In this document: positions 17,052-25,661 of the stretch, in pieces
Layout: each line of letters begins with the position of its first letter
Position numbering within the stretch: the stretch's first letter is position 1
Source: Paracrocinitomix sp039939375
GTDB taxonomy: Bacteria; Bacteroidota; Bacteroidia; Flavobacteriales_D; Crocinitomicaceae
Length of the DNA: 64,000 nt
Assembly (NCBI GenBank): GCA_039939375.1
Contig: JBDVJO010000011.1
Span: 1 to 64,000, forward strand
Reading direction: 5' to 3'
Notes under the pieces: generated by a model
Database searches by the model: none
Told to the model about the DNA's origin: nothing
What the model saw: the letters and a program-made list of their open reading frames with translations, nothing else
Translations under genes and position numbers: made by a program

Positions 17052-20000
17052 TCACTTTACCGTTAATTATTTTTCCTTCTGAAACTAAACTAAAATTGTA
17101 GATTCCTCTTTCAAAACTACTCATATCAATTTCGATTGAGTTTCCTGAAAGGTTCAGGTCTTGATAAACTAGCTTTCCAGCTAAATCATAGATTGCTATT
17201 TCTTTTACATCTGATGTGTACACAATTTTCACCAATGAACTAGTAGGATTTGGATACACTAGTAATTGTGCAGACAAATCTTCGATTCCAGAACCATCTT
17301 CTCCGTTATCTGGCATGTTGATCCCTTCCCTATTTGATCTTGATGAGTTATAGTCAGTCGCTTTTAATGCTGTACAAGTTCCGGGTGTATTAATGGTAAT
17401 CATGTACACTAAACTACTGTCACCTGGTGGCGTTTGATCTGTGTAAGAGAATAGGTTTGATGCTAAAGAATCTATTACCATCCAACCTGTTGTTGGGTGG
17501 TATCTATTCACATAATAAGTTGGATAGGCAAATCCTTGATAATGATCCCAAATCAAGTTGACCTCACCCGATAACCCCATATTAGATGTCAAGTGTATTG
17601 TTTTATGTTCATCTGATAAAGGAGCTTCGTTTCCACAATCATCTACTGCTGCTACCTTGTATCTCCATGAACGAATTGATGGATCAGATAAGTAATCAAA
17701 GTATTGACTTAAGCTGTCAGCATCTGAATTTCCTATTAGATAATACAATCCTGCTTCAGAACTCTCTTTATAGATGTTATAAGATGCAATTCCTGGATCG
17801 TTAACAGGTACCCAAACCACTAAGTTTGTTCCAGTCAAGGTGTCTACGTCTACCATACAAATAGATGTTTGCTCAGGTTGCGACTCTATAACTTCGTATT
17901 GCGCAAAAGAAGAACATCCGTTAGCGCCAGTAATTTCAATTTCATACTCTCCAGGCAATACACCGATTAAATCTAAAGAAGTTGAAGCATCAGACCAATT
18001 ATAAGTGAATGGTGCAACTCCACCAATTGTACTTAAATAGATGGACGATAAGTCGCCATTGCAAGTTCCTGTTACCGTTGAATCTGAGATAATAATTGCA
18101 GAATTCGTTTCGTTAATCACGAAATCTTTTTCTAATAAACAAGTGTTACCATCAATCACTAATAAAGAGTACGTTCCCGGAGCTAAACCTCCTGTTGAAT
18201 TTGCTGGACCAGTTGTATTTGGCCAGATAAAATTATAAGGACCCGTTCCGTTATTTACAGATGCGATTGCAGAACCATTAGTAGAACCACAAGTTGCGGC
18301 TGTAGTTATCACAGAAACATTAGATTTTTGAGGTTGACCTACCTCTATTGATTGCACTGCAAAACAACCATTAGCGTCTGTAACGAAGATTTCATAAGGT
18401 CCGGCTTGTAATCCAAAGATATCTTCTGTTTGGTCACCATTAGACCATAAGATGGTGTAAGGAGGCTGCCCGCCTAAAATTGACACCGAAATTGAACCAT
18501 TATCATTTCCGAAACAATCAACATCTACCACGTTATCAATAAGAATTGTTACTCCTTCTTCATCAGAAACGGTTGCGATTCCTTCATTAGAGCAACCATT
18601 ATTATCAGTAACAGTAACTACATAAACTCCTGATGCAAGACTATCAGCTATCACACCTGCATCACCGCTTGTCCAGCTATATGAATAAGGTGGTGTTCCT
18701 CCAGTTGCTGAAACAATAGCCATACCATTGTTCTCTCCACAGTTAGATTCAATTACCGTGTTGGTCGTTACATCCATTTGCGATTGCGGAATAAAAATAT
18801 CTTCGTCTGAATCATCCGAGTTACCACATTGATTATAAGAAACAACTGACACCAGGTAGTTACCTGGGTTAGCATAAGTATGATAAACTGGTGTTAAAGA
18901 AGAATTGGTCAACAATTGTCCTGATCCATCACCAAAATCCCATATGTAAGATGCTCCACCAACAGCCATAAACTCAATTGGTTGACCCTGACAAGAAGTT
19001 TGTGATTCATCCCACCAGAAAGAAACATCCATATCTATGTTATCACCTGTAGTTCCTACTGTTATTAAAATTGAATCCGTCACCGTGTTTCCGCAGGCAT
19101 TTGTAATCGTATAAGTGGCATAATAACTTCCTGTTGTGTTATAAGCATGGAAAGCCACATCAACAGGAGTAATACCTTGAACCAACACTTGGTCAAGATC
19201 TGAAGTTGAATTACCGTCTCCAAAGTCCCAAGAAATTGTTCCAGCTCCTGCCGGCATTAGTACGAAATAAAGCTCATCTCCAATACAACCTTCTTCTTGA
19301 GCAAAAACAAAATAATCAGATGCTTCTGGTTGATGACCATTAGATACTACCAAAGTATCAAAGAAAGTTGAGTCATTTCCGCATCCATTGGTCACCGTCA
19401 ATTCAATAGGGTAAGTGCCTACATTGTCATAAACATGAGACACGTTTAAAAAATTAGATGTATTCCCATCACCAAAATCCCATAAATAATCAAAATCTCC
19501 ATCATCCGCATCTGCTTCAAAATACATAGCATCACCAGGGCATATCGTATCACCAAATATTTGCCAACCAATATCTCCTACTGGTAAATTCCCTAACACT
19601 TCTACTTGAGCTGGGAATGTTGCTTGATTGCCACACCCATTTTGAATAGTTACAGTACCATTATACAATCCTATTGAATTATAAACATGCTCTGTATTTT
19701 GATTAATTGAAGTTACACCATCTCCAAAATCCCATAAATAACCAGCATATCCAGAAGTTGCATAAAAATCAACTTCTTGACCAGGACAAACTTGGTCTGG
19801 ATGAATGTCAACATATATGTTTGATGTATTCAATGGTAAATTATCCGATACAGTAATGGTTTCAGTCACAACGGCAAAATTACCGCAAGCGTTTTGAATG
19901 GTTGATGTTACAGTGTATGTACCTGGATTATCATAAGAATGATCTCCATAGCCACTTGCTCCGTTTCCATCTCCGTAATCAATGTAATATGAATATTCAT

Positions 20001-21129
20001 TGTTTGATTGGAACGAAACTACATCACCAGGACACACGTTGTATTCAGACAAGTACAAATATGGGTCATAAACCGGAGCCGAACCAGTCACTACAACCGT
20101 ATGATTAACAACAGCAGTATTTCCACAATCATTTGTAATGGTACAACTTACATTATAAGTTCCTGGCGTAGCATAAGAATAGTCAAGCGTAAAGGGGTGA
20201 TTAAAAACTGGAGTTCCATCATCCATATCCCAGTCATAGGTTACACCGTTGTCAGAATTTGACCAAATATAAAATGTCTCTCCTGGACAAATACTATCAG
20301 CTCCGTCAATATATTGTCCTGTAACCGGAGTACCGTTGCTAACTGCAATCATGTCCGATAAAGTAGTATCTACCCCACAACCGTTTGTAATGGTCAATTG
20401 CACATTATAGTTTCCGGTAGACGCATAAGAAAACTCAACATAATCACCACTGTCAAAATTTCCATCTCCAAAACTCCAATCATAATTTTGATATCCATCA
20501 CTTGTCCATCCCTGTAGATCTTGAGTTGGGCAAGCCGAAAGATTTGAAAGTCCTAAAAAGACATTACCAAGAAAATAAGGTAGCGTATTTGATACCGTCA
20601 CTGTATCTTGAACAACAAAAGTCCCGCAAGATGCCGTTGTAATCGTAACTGTTGGGTGGTATTCTCCCGGAACATTATAAGTATGTAATACATAATCTGA
20701 TCCTGATGCCGTTTGGCCATCATCAAAATCCCAGCTATAACTAATTCCACCAGGAACGTATACATTCATATACATTTCGTCATTTGGACAGACAGACTCT
20801 GAAGACATGGAAATTGAAGTTGGAGCTCCTATAACCTGAATATCAATTTCTGCTTGACCCAGGTAATTATAGCCAGCGTCTTCAGCAAACATGGTTACTG
20901 TATAATTTCCTCCATTTAAAAAAGTATGGGATGGGTTTGTAACATCTGTTATATAAGTTCCATCTCCAAAATTCCAGTTAAAATGAACACCAGCTGTACT
21001 CGTATTGGCAAAGTTCACCGATAAAGGAGCGCAGCCTTGAGTTACTGAAGGATTAAAAGAAAATTGAGAAAATGACAAAGACGCACTTATTAAAGCACAA
21101 AAGGTCAAAAGGGATTTTATAGTTTTCAT
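17041..21129 (-). CDS. PKD- and SprB-repeat T9SS surface protein
   Basis: Large secreted adhesin-like protein, 1362 aa, with a signal peptide at 1-21. About 22-800 consists of nine PKD-type repeats, recognisable by WDFGDG or close variants. Most of them open with a CPG-like cysteine and close with a second cysteine in NGCGN, one pair per repeat. About 800-1130 holds four SprB-type repeats with the pattern GG-PPY-W-G and a closing VTDNNGC. About 1135-1280 is fibronectin-III-like. The end is a type A T9SS sorting domain (VYPNPTSS, then GIYNFSL, ending KVIRN). SprB-type repeats are known from the gliding adhesin of Flavobacterium, so a role in surface adhesion or motility is possible but not shown. 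The gene is monocistronic. Confidence 0.9.
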   Translation of the reverse strand: MKTIKSLLTFCALISASLSFSQFSFNPSVTQGCAPLSVNFANTSTAGVHFNWNFGDGTYITDVTNPSHTFLNGGNYTVTMFAEDAGYNYLGQAEIDIQVIGAPTSISMSSESVCPNDEMYMNVYVPGGISYSWDFDDGQTASGSDYVLHTYNVPGEYHPTVTITTASCGTFVVQDTVTVSNTLPYFLGNVFLGLSNLSACPTQDLQGWTSDGYQNYDWSFGDGNFDSGDYVEFSYASTGNYNVQLTITNGCGVDTTLSDMIAVSNGTPVTGQYIDGADSICPGETFYIWSNSDNGVTYDWDMDDGTPVFNHPFTLDYSYATPGTYNVSCTITNDCGNTAVVNHTVVVTGSAPVYDPYLYLSEYNVCPGDVVSFQSNNEYSYYIDYGDGNGASGYGDHSYDNPGTYTVTSTIQNACGNFAVVTETITVSDNLPLNTSNIYVDIHPDQVCPGQEVDFYATSGYAGYLWDFGDGVTSINQNTEHVYNSIGLYNGTVTIQNGCGNQATFPAQVEVLGNLPVGDIGWQIFGDTICPGDAMYFEADADDGDFDYLWDFGDGNTSNFLNVSHVYDNVGTYPIELTVTNGCGNDSTFFDTLVVSNGHQPEASDYFVFAQEEGCIGDELYFVLMPAGAGTISWDFGDGNSTSDLDQVLVQGITPVDVAFHAYNTTGSYYATYTITNACGNTVTDSILITVGTTGDNIDMDVSFWWDESQTSCQGQPIEFMAVGGASYIWDFGDGSGQLLTNSSLTPVYHTYANPGNYLVSVVSYNQCGNSDDSDEDIFIPQSQMDVTTNTVIESNCGENNGMAIVSATGGTPPYSYSWTSGDAGVIADSLASGVYVVTVTDNNGCSNEGIATVSDEEGVTILIDNVVDVDCFGNDNGSISVSILGGQPPYTILWSNGDQTEDIFGLQAGPYEIFVTDANGCFAVQSIEVGQPQKSNVSVITTAATCGSTNGSAIASVNNGTGPYNFIWPNTTGPANSTGGLAPGTYSLLVIDGNTCLLEKDFVINETNSAIIISDSTVTGTCNGDLSSIYLSTIGGVAPFTYNWSDASTSLDLIGVLPGEYEIEITGANGCSSFAQYEVIESQPEQTSICMVDVDTLTGTNLVVWVPVNDPGIASYNIYKESSEAGLYYLIGNSDADSLSQYFDYLSDPSIRSWRYKVAAVDDCGNEAPLSDEHKTIHLTSNMGLSGEVNLIWDHYQGFAYPTYYVNRYHPTTGWMVIDSLASNLFSYTDQTPPGDSSLVYMITINTPGTCTALKATDYNSSRSNREGINMPDNGEDGSGIEDLSAQLLVYPNPTSSLVKIVYTSDVKEIAIYDLAGKLVYQDLNLSGNSIEIDMSSFERGIYNFSLVSEGKIINGKVIRN

Positions 21130-21241
21130 ATAGTGGGTAAGTTGAACAGCAAATGTAAGGATAAATTCAAGGGTTAAACAAGTGATTTACAGGTTTTTTT
21201 GCTTCGTTGTCACTTACTAATTAAGTGATAACATCAAGATA

Positions 21242-21979
21242 TTATCTGGTTAACACAATATAATCTTGTAAAAGAGTTTTGAGAAAAGTGAGTTTTTTTT
21301 GCGGAACCTCTTCTAAACCAAGTTCGTCTGCAGCTTTTTCAGCTAAGTCTCTAACCATCTGTTTATGGGGGTCATTACTATATTTTTTCACCCTTGTAAT
21401 TGCATTTTTAATCAAAATCATGTCCTCATCTGTGAATTTGGTAACTCCGAAATAAGTTGGTTCATGCTTTGATCGATCTTTAATATTAAGGATGTCTCGT
21501 ATAGAATATACCTGTTCAGGTTTATTTTTAACAATGGCGGTTTGCGCCAAAATATCGCCAATTCGTTGTCCTCTTTCTGTAGTAGAAATAAAAATGGCCG
21601 CAAACGCTCCTCCAGAAAACCAAAAATCAAACAAATTAAACGCCCATCTCATGGCATAATCATTTATTCTTCCGTTTTCGCCATTCAATTTTACTACCCG
21701 AATTCCCATTGCAAGTTTCCCTAAGGTTTGTCCTTTGAATAAATATTCAGTCCACAAACTATAAAACATTAGGGGTAATAATAAAATAACAAGCAAAACA
21801 GTAGTTAAATCTAAATTGAATGTTCCCCAACCAAAAGCGATAACTATCCAAATAACAATTAGATAGTATACGAACATGGCCAACAAGTCTAAAAACTTGG
21901 CTACACCTCTACTCATGACAGAGGCCGCCTCATAGTCAATGGCAATGTTGTGCGCAGTTACAATGTCAATTTTTTTCAT
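21242..21979 (-). CDS. RDD-family integral membrane protein
   Basis: Inner-membrane protein of 245 aa with an RDD domain in the first ~150 residues. It shows a conserved Arg near the first membrane helix (MSRGVAKFLDLLAMF), two to three hydrophobic segments (about 28-50, 57-77, 115-133) and the closing TLGKLAMGIRVVKL and ERGQRIGDILAQT motifs. The last ~90 residues are soluble, charged and helical. The molecular function of RDD proteins is mostly unknown; some act in ion transport. It diverges from the 119-aa gene at 22099. About 110 bp separate it from the PKD-repeat gene upstream on the map, with no shared transcription evident. Confidence 0.85.
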   Translation of the reverse strand: MKKIDIVTAHNIAIDYEAASVMSRGVAKFLDLLAMFVYYLIVIWIVIAFGWGTFNLDLTTVLLVILLLPLMFYSLWTEYLFKGQTLGKLAMGIRVVKLNGENGRINDYAMRWAFNLFDFWFSGGAFAAIFISTTERGQRIGDILAQTAIVKNKPEQVYSIRDILNIKDRSKHEPTYFGVTKFTDEDMILIKNAITRVKKYSNDPHKQMVRDLAEKAADELGLEEVPQKKLTFLKTLLQDYIVLTR

Positions 21980-22074
21980 TCAATTAGACTAATTTCTGTA
22001 TCTGTGAAAATACAAATTTTGAATTTAAAGCAAGGAGTTAAGCGAAATAATGTCGCATTATTTATTAGAATCGT

Positions 22075-22082
22075 TATTTTTG
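22075..22082 (+). promoter_or_regulatory. -7 box (TATTTTTG) for the gene at 22099
   Basis: A perfect TAnnTTTG match 16 bp before the ATG, without a TTG at the -33 position. The predicted leader is about 10 nt. Confidence 0.45.
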
Positions 22083-22098
22083 GTCAAAATTTAGAAAG

Positions 22099-22458
22099 AT
22101 GCTACAAGAAGAATCAAACGCGAAGATTGATAAAATACTTAAACAATTAGAAAAAGGATTTGATGGTGACAAGCTTATCAAAGCCCTTATGGATTTACGA
22201 GAAGACGCTTTAAAAGACGAAGATCCTTTATTAGCTAAAGTATTACGTTTAGCTTCTGAGTACATTAAAGAAGAAGAGTGTTTTGATCATACCGTTGAGA
22301 AAGAGGAAGACGAAGAAGGAGAAGAGTTCTTATTAGAACCTGGAACAGATGCTGAGAATTTATCTTACTTAATGCAGTTGATTAAGAAATCAGAAAATAA
22401 ATTTAATCGTGAAGAGATTAAAGAGATGAGAACTTTCTTAAAGTTGAAACTTTACTAG
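22099..22458 (+). CDS. Hypothetical acidic helical protein, 119 aa
   Basis: I recognise no named family. The protein is cytoplasmic (no signal peptide), strongly helical and acidic, with a Glu/Asp-rich stretch at about 64-80 separating two helical halves. There are no obvious catalytic or metal-binding residues. The gene has its own near promoter (TATTTTTG at 22075-22082) and a very strong terminator after it, so it is expressed as a single gene. Codon use and length suggest a genuine conserved protein. Confidence 0.75.
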   Translation: MLQEESNAKIDKILKQLEKGFDGDKLIKALMDLREDALKDEDPLLAKVLRLASEYIKEEECFDHTVEKEEDEEGEEFLLEPGTDAENLSYLMQLIKKSENKFNREEIKEMRTFLKLKLY

Positions 22459-22481
22459 AAAGTTCTTTCCAACAGGACATA

Positions 22482-22518
22482 AAAAAACCCATCTTGAAAA
22501 TTTCAAGATGGGTTTTTT
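22482..22518. terminator. Bidirectional intrinsic terminator
   Basis: The core stem CCCATCTTG/CAAGATGGG is extended on both sides by A6 and T6 runs, with a 7-nt loop AAAATTT. It lies between two convergent genes and can terminate both. Confidence 0.93.
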
Positions 22519-22535
22519 AGTATTCAATATTTTAA

Positions 22536-23108
22536 TTAAGCTGGATCAGAAAGTGATTTAGCAGATTTGATTGTCATTACCATATCATCAATGATTGGCT
22601 TTAAGCTTCCGTCTTCTTCACTTCTTAATACATAAACATATCCATCAATTGTAATTTCTCCATAACAGTGGTAAGATGGTTTTCCTCCTTGATCTTCATG
22701 CAGTGTTCTTTTATACATGATAAGGTTAGGTTCATCTGTTAAATATTCTGTTACGAAAATTTTATCAAGACCAGCTAAACGCTCTTTTTCACCTTTAACT
22801 TTGTCTTTTTCTTTTCCAAAATCTTCAATTACCAAGTGGAATCTTGATCCAATAATAACATGCCATAAATAATCACCATCTTCATGTAACACTTGTGGCT
22901 CAATTGCAGCTCCTGTAGTTGAAGCAACATCTGGCAACATAATAGACATGTTTAATCCGTGATTTTTTAAAGACATTTCGTTCATTTCAGAGAAATCTAA
23001 CTGCGTGTTGTCTACGTTATCAGTTGTCTCATCCGTTGTTTCACCATCTCCACCACAAGACGTTAACATAAGTGTCGCTGCCAATGGAATTAGAAAAAAT
23101 CTTTTCAT
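22536..23108 (-). CDS. Hypothetical lipoprotein, 190 aa
   Basis: The N-terminus is a signal peptide with the lipobox LTSC, so Cys18 should be lipid-modified after cleavage. It is followed by a Gly/Asp/Glu/Thr-rich flexible linker (to about 40) and a compact mixed alpha/beta domain of about 145 residues. No family is recognised. The acidic residues just after the cysteine resemble the surface-export signal of Bacteroidota lipoproteins, so exposure at the cell surface is possible. A perfect -7 box lies about 43 bp upstream, and the shared terminator follows the stop codon. Confidence 0.8.
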   Translation of the reverse strand: MKRFFLIPLAATLMLTSCGGDGETTDETTDNVDNTQLDFSEMNEMSLKNHGLNMSIMLPDVASTTGAAIEPQVLHEDGDYLWHVIIGSRFHLVIEDFGKEKDKVKGEKERLAGLDKIFVTEYLTDEPNLIMYKRTLHEDQGGKPSYHCYGEITIDGYVYVLRSEEDGSLKPIIDDMVMTIKSAKSLSDPA

Positions 23109-23150
23109 CTGTTCGTTCTTTGATTCGGGTTTAGTTCCTTATAGTTATAA

Positions 23151-23158
23151 CAAAACTA
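23151..23158 (-). promoter_or_regulatory. -7 box (TAGTTTTG) of the lipoprotein gene
   Basis: On the minus strand TAGTTTTG is a perfect TAnnTTTG match, 42 bp upstream of the start codon. The -33 position holds a T-run rather than TTG. Confidence 0.45.
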
Positions 23159-23284
23159 GCTGCAAATAAACGAAAAAAAACCGCTACAAAGAAGTAAAAT
23201 AGACCAAAAAATGAGGAACATCTGCGTAAAATGAACAATGCAGTAAAAATAAGCGTTAATTTAGAGGAACAAATAATTGATTGA

Positions 23285-23695
23285 ATGAAGGTATCTGTTT
23301 GTAGAAAAGCTCACTTTAACGCGGCCCACAGGCTGCATAATCCCTCATGGTCTGATGAAAAGAATCAGCAGGTTTTTGGAAAGTGTAACAACCCAAATTA
23401 TCATGGTCACAATTACCATTTAGAGGTTTGGGTAAGCGGAGAAATTGATCAAGAAACTGGCTATTTAATAGATTTAAAAATCTTAAATCAACTCATTGAG
23501 GATGAGATTGAAGCGCGTTTTGACCACAAAAATTTGAACTTAGATACCGAGGAGTTCAAAAATCTAAACCCTACCGCTGAGAATATTTGTGTCATTATTT
23601 GGCAACTGCTTCGCAAGAAATTAGAAAAACGACTTGAACTAAAAGTTAGATTATTTGAAACGGAACGCAACGTAGTTGAGTACCCAGCTTTTTAA
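23285..23695 (+). CDS. 6-pyruvoyl/6-carboxy-tetrahydropterin synthase family (PTPS/QueD)
   Basis: Zinc enzyme of 136 aa acting on dihydroneopterin triphosphate, either towards queuosine (QueD) or tetrahydropterin. Zinc ligands H15, H40 and H42 and the catalytic cysteine C34 keep the spacing of the mammalian enzyme (Cys six residues before the second His). GKCNNPNYHGHNY is the long-form motif typical of PTPS-like members, and PTAENI with the C-terminal FETERN completes the active site. No other queuosine or pterin gene is nearby, so the product cannot be fixed. The stop codon shares the palindrome TTAA with the stop of the convergent gene. Confidence 0.9.
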   Translation: MKVSVCRKAHFNAAHRLHNPSWSDEKNQQVFGKCNNPNYHGHNYHLEVWVSGEIDQETGYLIDLKILNQLIEDEIEARFDHKNLNLDTEEFKNLNPTAENICVIIWQLLRKKLEKRLELKVRLFETERNVVEYPAF

Positions 23696-24576
23696 TATTT
23701 CCGGTATTTATCAAATTTGAGAATAGTGAGTTTGTTATGCTCTGCTCCTCTTGAAATAATCGCCTTAAGTAGTTTCGTATCTTCGTGATAAACCAATTGC
23801 TCTTCTGAAATAATCTTCTCGTCTCTGAAAACCTTCTTAGACAGTAACTCTCCATTTTCACCATATTCAAATTTCTTCTGAGTGATTATCGGATTGGTAG
23901 ATTTTGAAATTGTTTTCAATTCCACGATTCTATTCATTTTATCATAGAAATAAAGAACCTCCATTCTATTTCTCCCGTTATGTAAGGCTGATTCTTTTTT
24001 ATACAAACGCTCTTTTTTGTCAAAATAATAAAACTCTATGCGATAAATCCTACCTGCAGAATTGTAGCACATTCTCTTATAGTTCTTTCCGTCAAGCGCT
24101 ATGTATTCATATTTTTCAGTAGACACAATTTTAGTCTGATCCAATTCAAAACTTAATTTATTATAAGCTGAAACCTTATCTCTTCTCAGTTCCATTTCGG
24201 TGAGCCTGTTCAATTGATCATACTTGTATCGGTATTCGTGATACCCAAACTTATTCGATTCTCTGTGAACGGTTATATTACCCTTATAATCATATTGATA
24301 AGTGTTAATTAAGGTATCCCCAAGGTGAACTTTGTATTGGCGCACCATTTGCCCCAAGCGATCAAACTCATAAACATAGGCGTCTTCATTTGGCCGAATA
24401 ATGTCCATGTCAAATTTGGTAGCATAATTGCCCCGAATACTCCTAACGTTTTTTGATTTTACAAATTCAGCATTAAAAAAAGGTGTGTTTTCTAACACTT
24501 CGCCTTTGGGATTCACAATCATTTGCCCCCAACCTATGGTTGTACACAACATAAATATGGACAATAGATGCTTCAT
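23692..24576 (-). CDS. Secreted protein with YD/RHS-like repeats, 294 aa
   Basis: A signal peptide (about 1-17) is followed by a beta-rich protein in which short strands of the pattern Y-x-Y-D-x-x-(N/G)-x-(L/I) recur (YVYEFDRLGQ, YQYDYKGNI, YKYDQLNRLTE, YFYDKMNRIVE and others). This resembles the YD repeats of RHS proteins, but without the toxin core or the carboxy-terminal variable region. It has no T9SS sorting domain or lipobox. The function is unknown; a periplasmic or outer-membrane-associated location is likely. Its last codon overlaps the pterin synthase stop by 4 bp. Confidence 0.7.
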   Translation of the reverse strand: MKHLLSIFMLCTTIGWGQMIVNPKGEVLENTPFFNAEFVKSKNVRSIRGNYATKFDMDIIRPNEDAYVYEFDRLGQMVRQYKVHLGDTLINTYQYDYKGNITVHRESNKFGYHEYRYKYDQLNRLTEMELRRDKVSAYNKLSFELDQTKIVSTEKYEYIALDGKNYKRMCYNSAGRIYRIEFYYFDKKERLYKKESALHNGRNRMEVLYFYDKMNRIVELKTISKSTNPIITQKKFEYGENGELLSKKVFRDEKIISEEQLVYHEDTKLLKAIISRGAEHNKLTILKFDKYRKY

Positions 24577-24710
24577 AAACTTGCAAAAAAACTGAAATTA
24601 TCCCTGTAGAATTCTACGAAGTGAATTTTTCGGTCCACAGTAATTTGGTGATAAAGTTGATTCAGAATTATAATGATTTCCTGATTTAAGGTTACCTTCA
24701 TCATTGCAAA

Positions 24711-25661
24711 ATGAAAAGCATGACTTTCAAGAAATTAGAATTGATGATGTTATCGTTGCTTATTTTAAGCTCGATCAACGTCTTCAGCCAAGAAAAGAAA
24801 AAGTACAAAACTGAGAATGTTATTGTACTCATAATGGATGGTCCGCGCTATTGTGAAACATGGGGCGACTCTACTCATAAATTGGTACCTAACATGGCAA
24901 AGCACATGGCTCAACATGGTGTAATTTCAACAAATTTCAGAAATAACGGACCAACATTTACTTGCTCAGGTCACACGGCTATTTGCACTGGTGTCTATCA
25001 AAAAGTCAGAAATGACGGCACAGAACTACCGAAGCATCCATCTATGTTTCAATACTACTTGCAAGCAACAGGAAAAAAGCAAAATGCGGCATATGTAATT
25101 GCTAGTAAAGACAAGTTGTCCATTTTAACCAATTGTAAAAAGAAAGATTGGAAAGGAAAACACAGGCCTGCTCAAGACTGTGGTAAAAATGGTCTCTTTT
25201 CAGGTTACCGATCAGACGCTAAAACTTATGCCCGAACCATTGAAATTTTGAAAGAAGAAAAACCAAATTTAACCATAGTTAACTTTAGACAGCCGGATGC
25301 TTGGGGCCATGCAGGCAACTATGAAATGTACTTAAAAACAACAAAGCAAACTGATCAATACATCTACCAAATCTTTAAATTTCTTTCTGAGGACGAGCAT
25401 TATAAAGGAAAAACAACCGTATTCGTAACGAACGATCACGGTAGACATTTAGATGGCAGAAAAGATGGATTTATCAATCATGGAGATGGCTGTGAAGGCT
25501 GCAGAAAAATTAACTTCTTTGCTGCTGGACCAGATTTTAAGCGCGATCAAATTATAGATATTGCCGGCGAGCAAATTGACATACCGGTAACAATTGGAGA
25601 ATTATTAGGTTTTAAAATTGTAAAATCTAAGGGAAGAATTATGCAAGAATTATTTAGGTAA
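24711..25661 (+). CDS. Alkaline-phosphatase-superfamily hydrolase (phosphodiesterase/sulfatase-like)
   Basis: Secreted metal hydrolase of 316 aa with a signal peptide ending VFSQ (about residue 27). Superfamily landmarks are D43 in LIMDGPR, the likely nucleophile T84 in TFTCSGHTAICTG (four residues before H88, as in nucleotide pyrophosphatases), the metal motif NDHGRH at about 241-246 and HGDG near 257-260. A CEGC pair follows directly and may form a disulfide or bind metal. The substrate (phosphate mono- or diester, or sulfate ester) cannot be told. The stop codon directly abuts the stop codon of the convergent murF-alr gene, leaving no room for a terminator. Confidence 0.85.
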   Translation: MKSMTFKKLELMMLSLLILSSINVFSQEKKKYKTENVIVLIMDGPRYCETWGDSTHKLVPNMAKHMAQHGVISTNFRNNGPTFTCSGHTAICTGVYQKVRNDGTELPKHPSMFQYYLQATGKKQNAAYVIASKDKLSILTNCKKKDWKGKHRPAQDCGKNGLFSGYRSDAKTYARTIEILKEEKPNLTIVNFRQPDAWGHAGNYEMYLKTTKQTDQYIYQIFKFLSEDEHYKGKTTVFVTNDHGRHLDGRKDGFINHGDGCEGCRKINFFAAGPDFKRDQIIDIAGEQIDIPVTIGELLGFKIVKSKGRIMQELFR

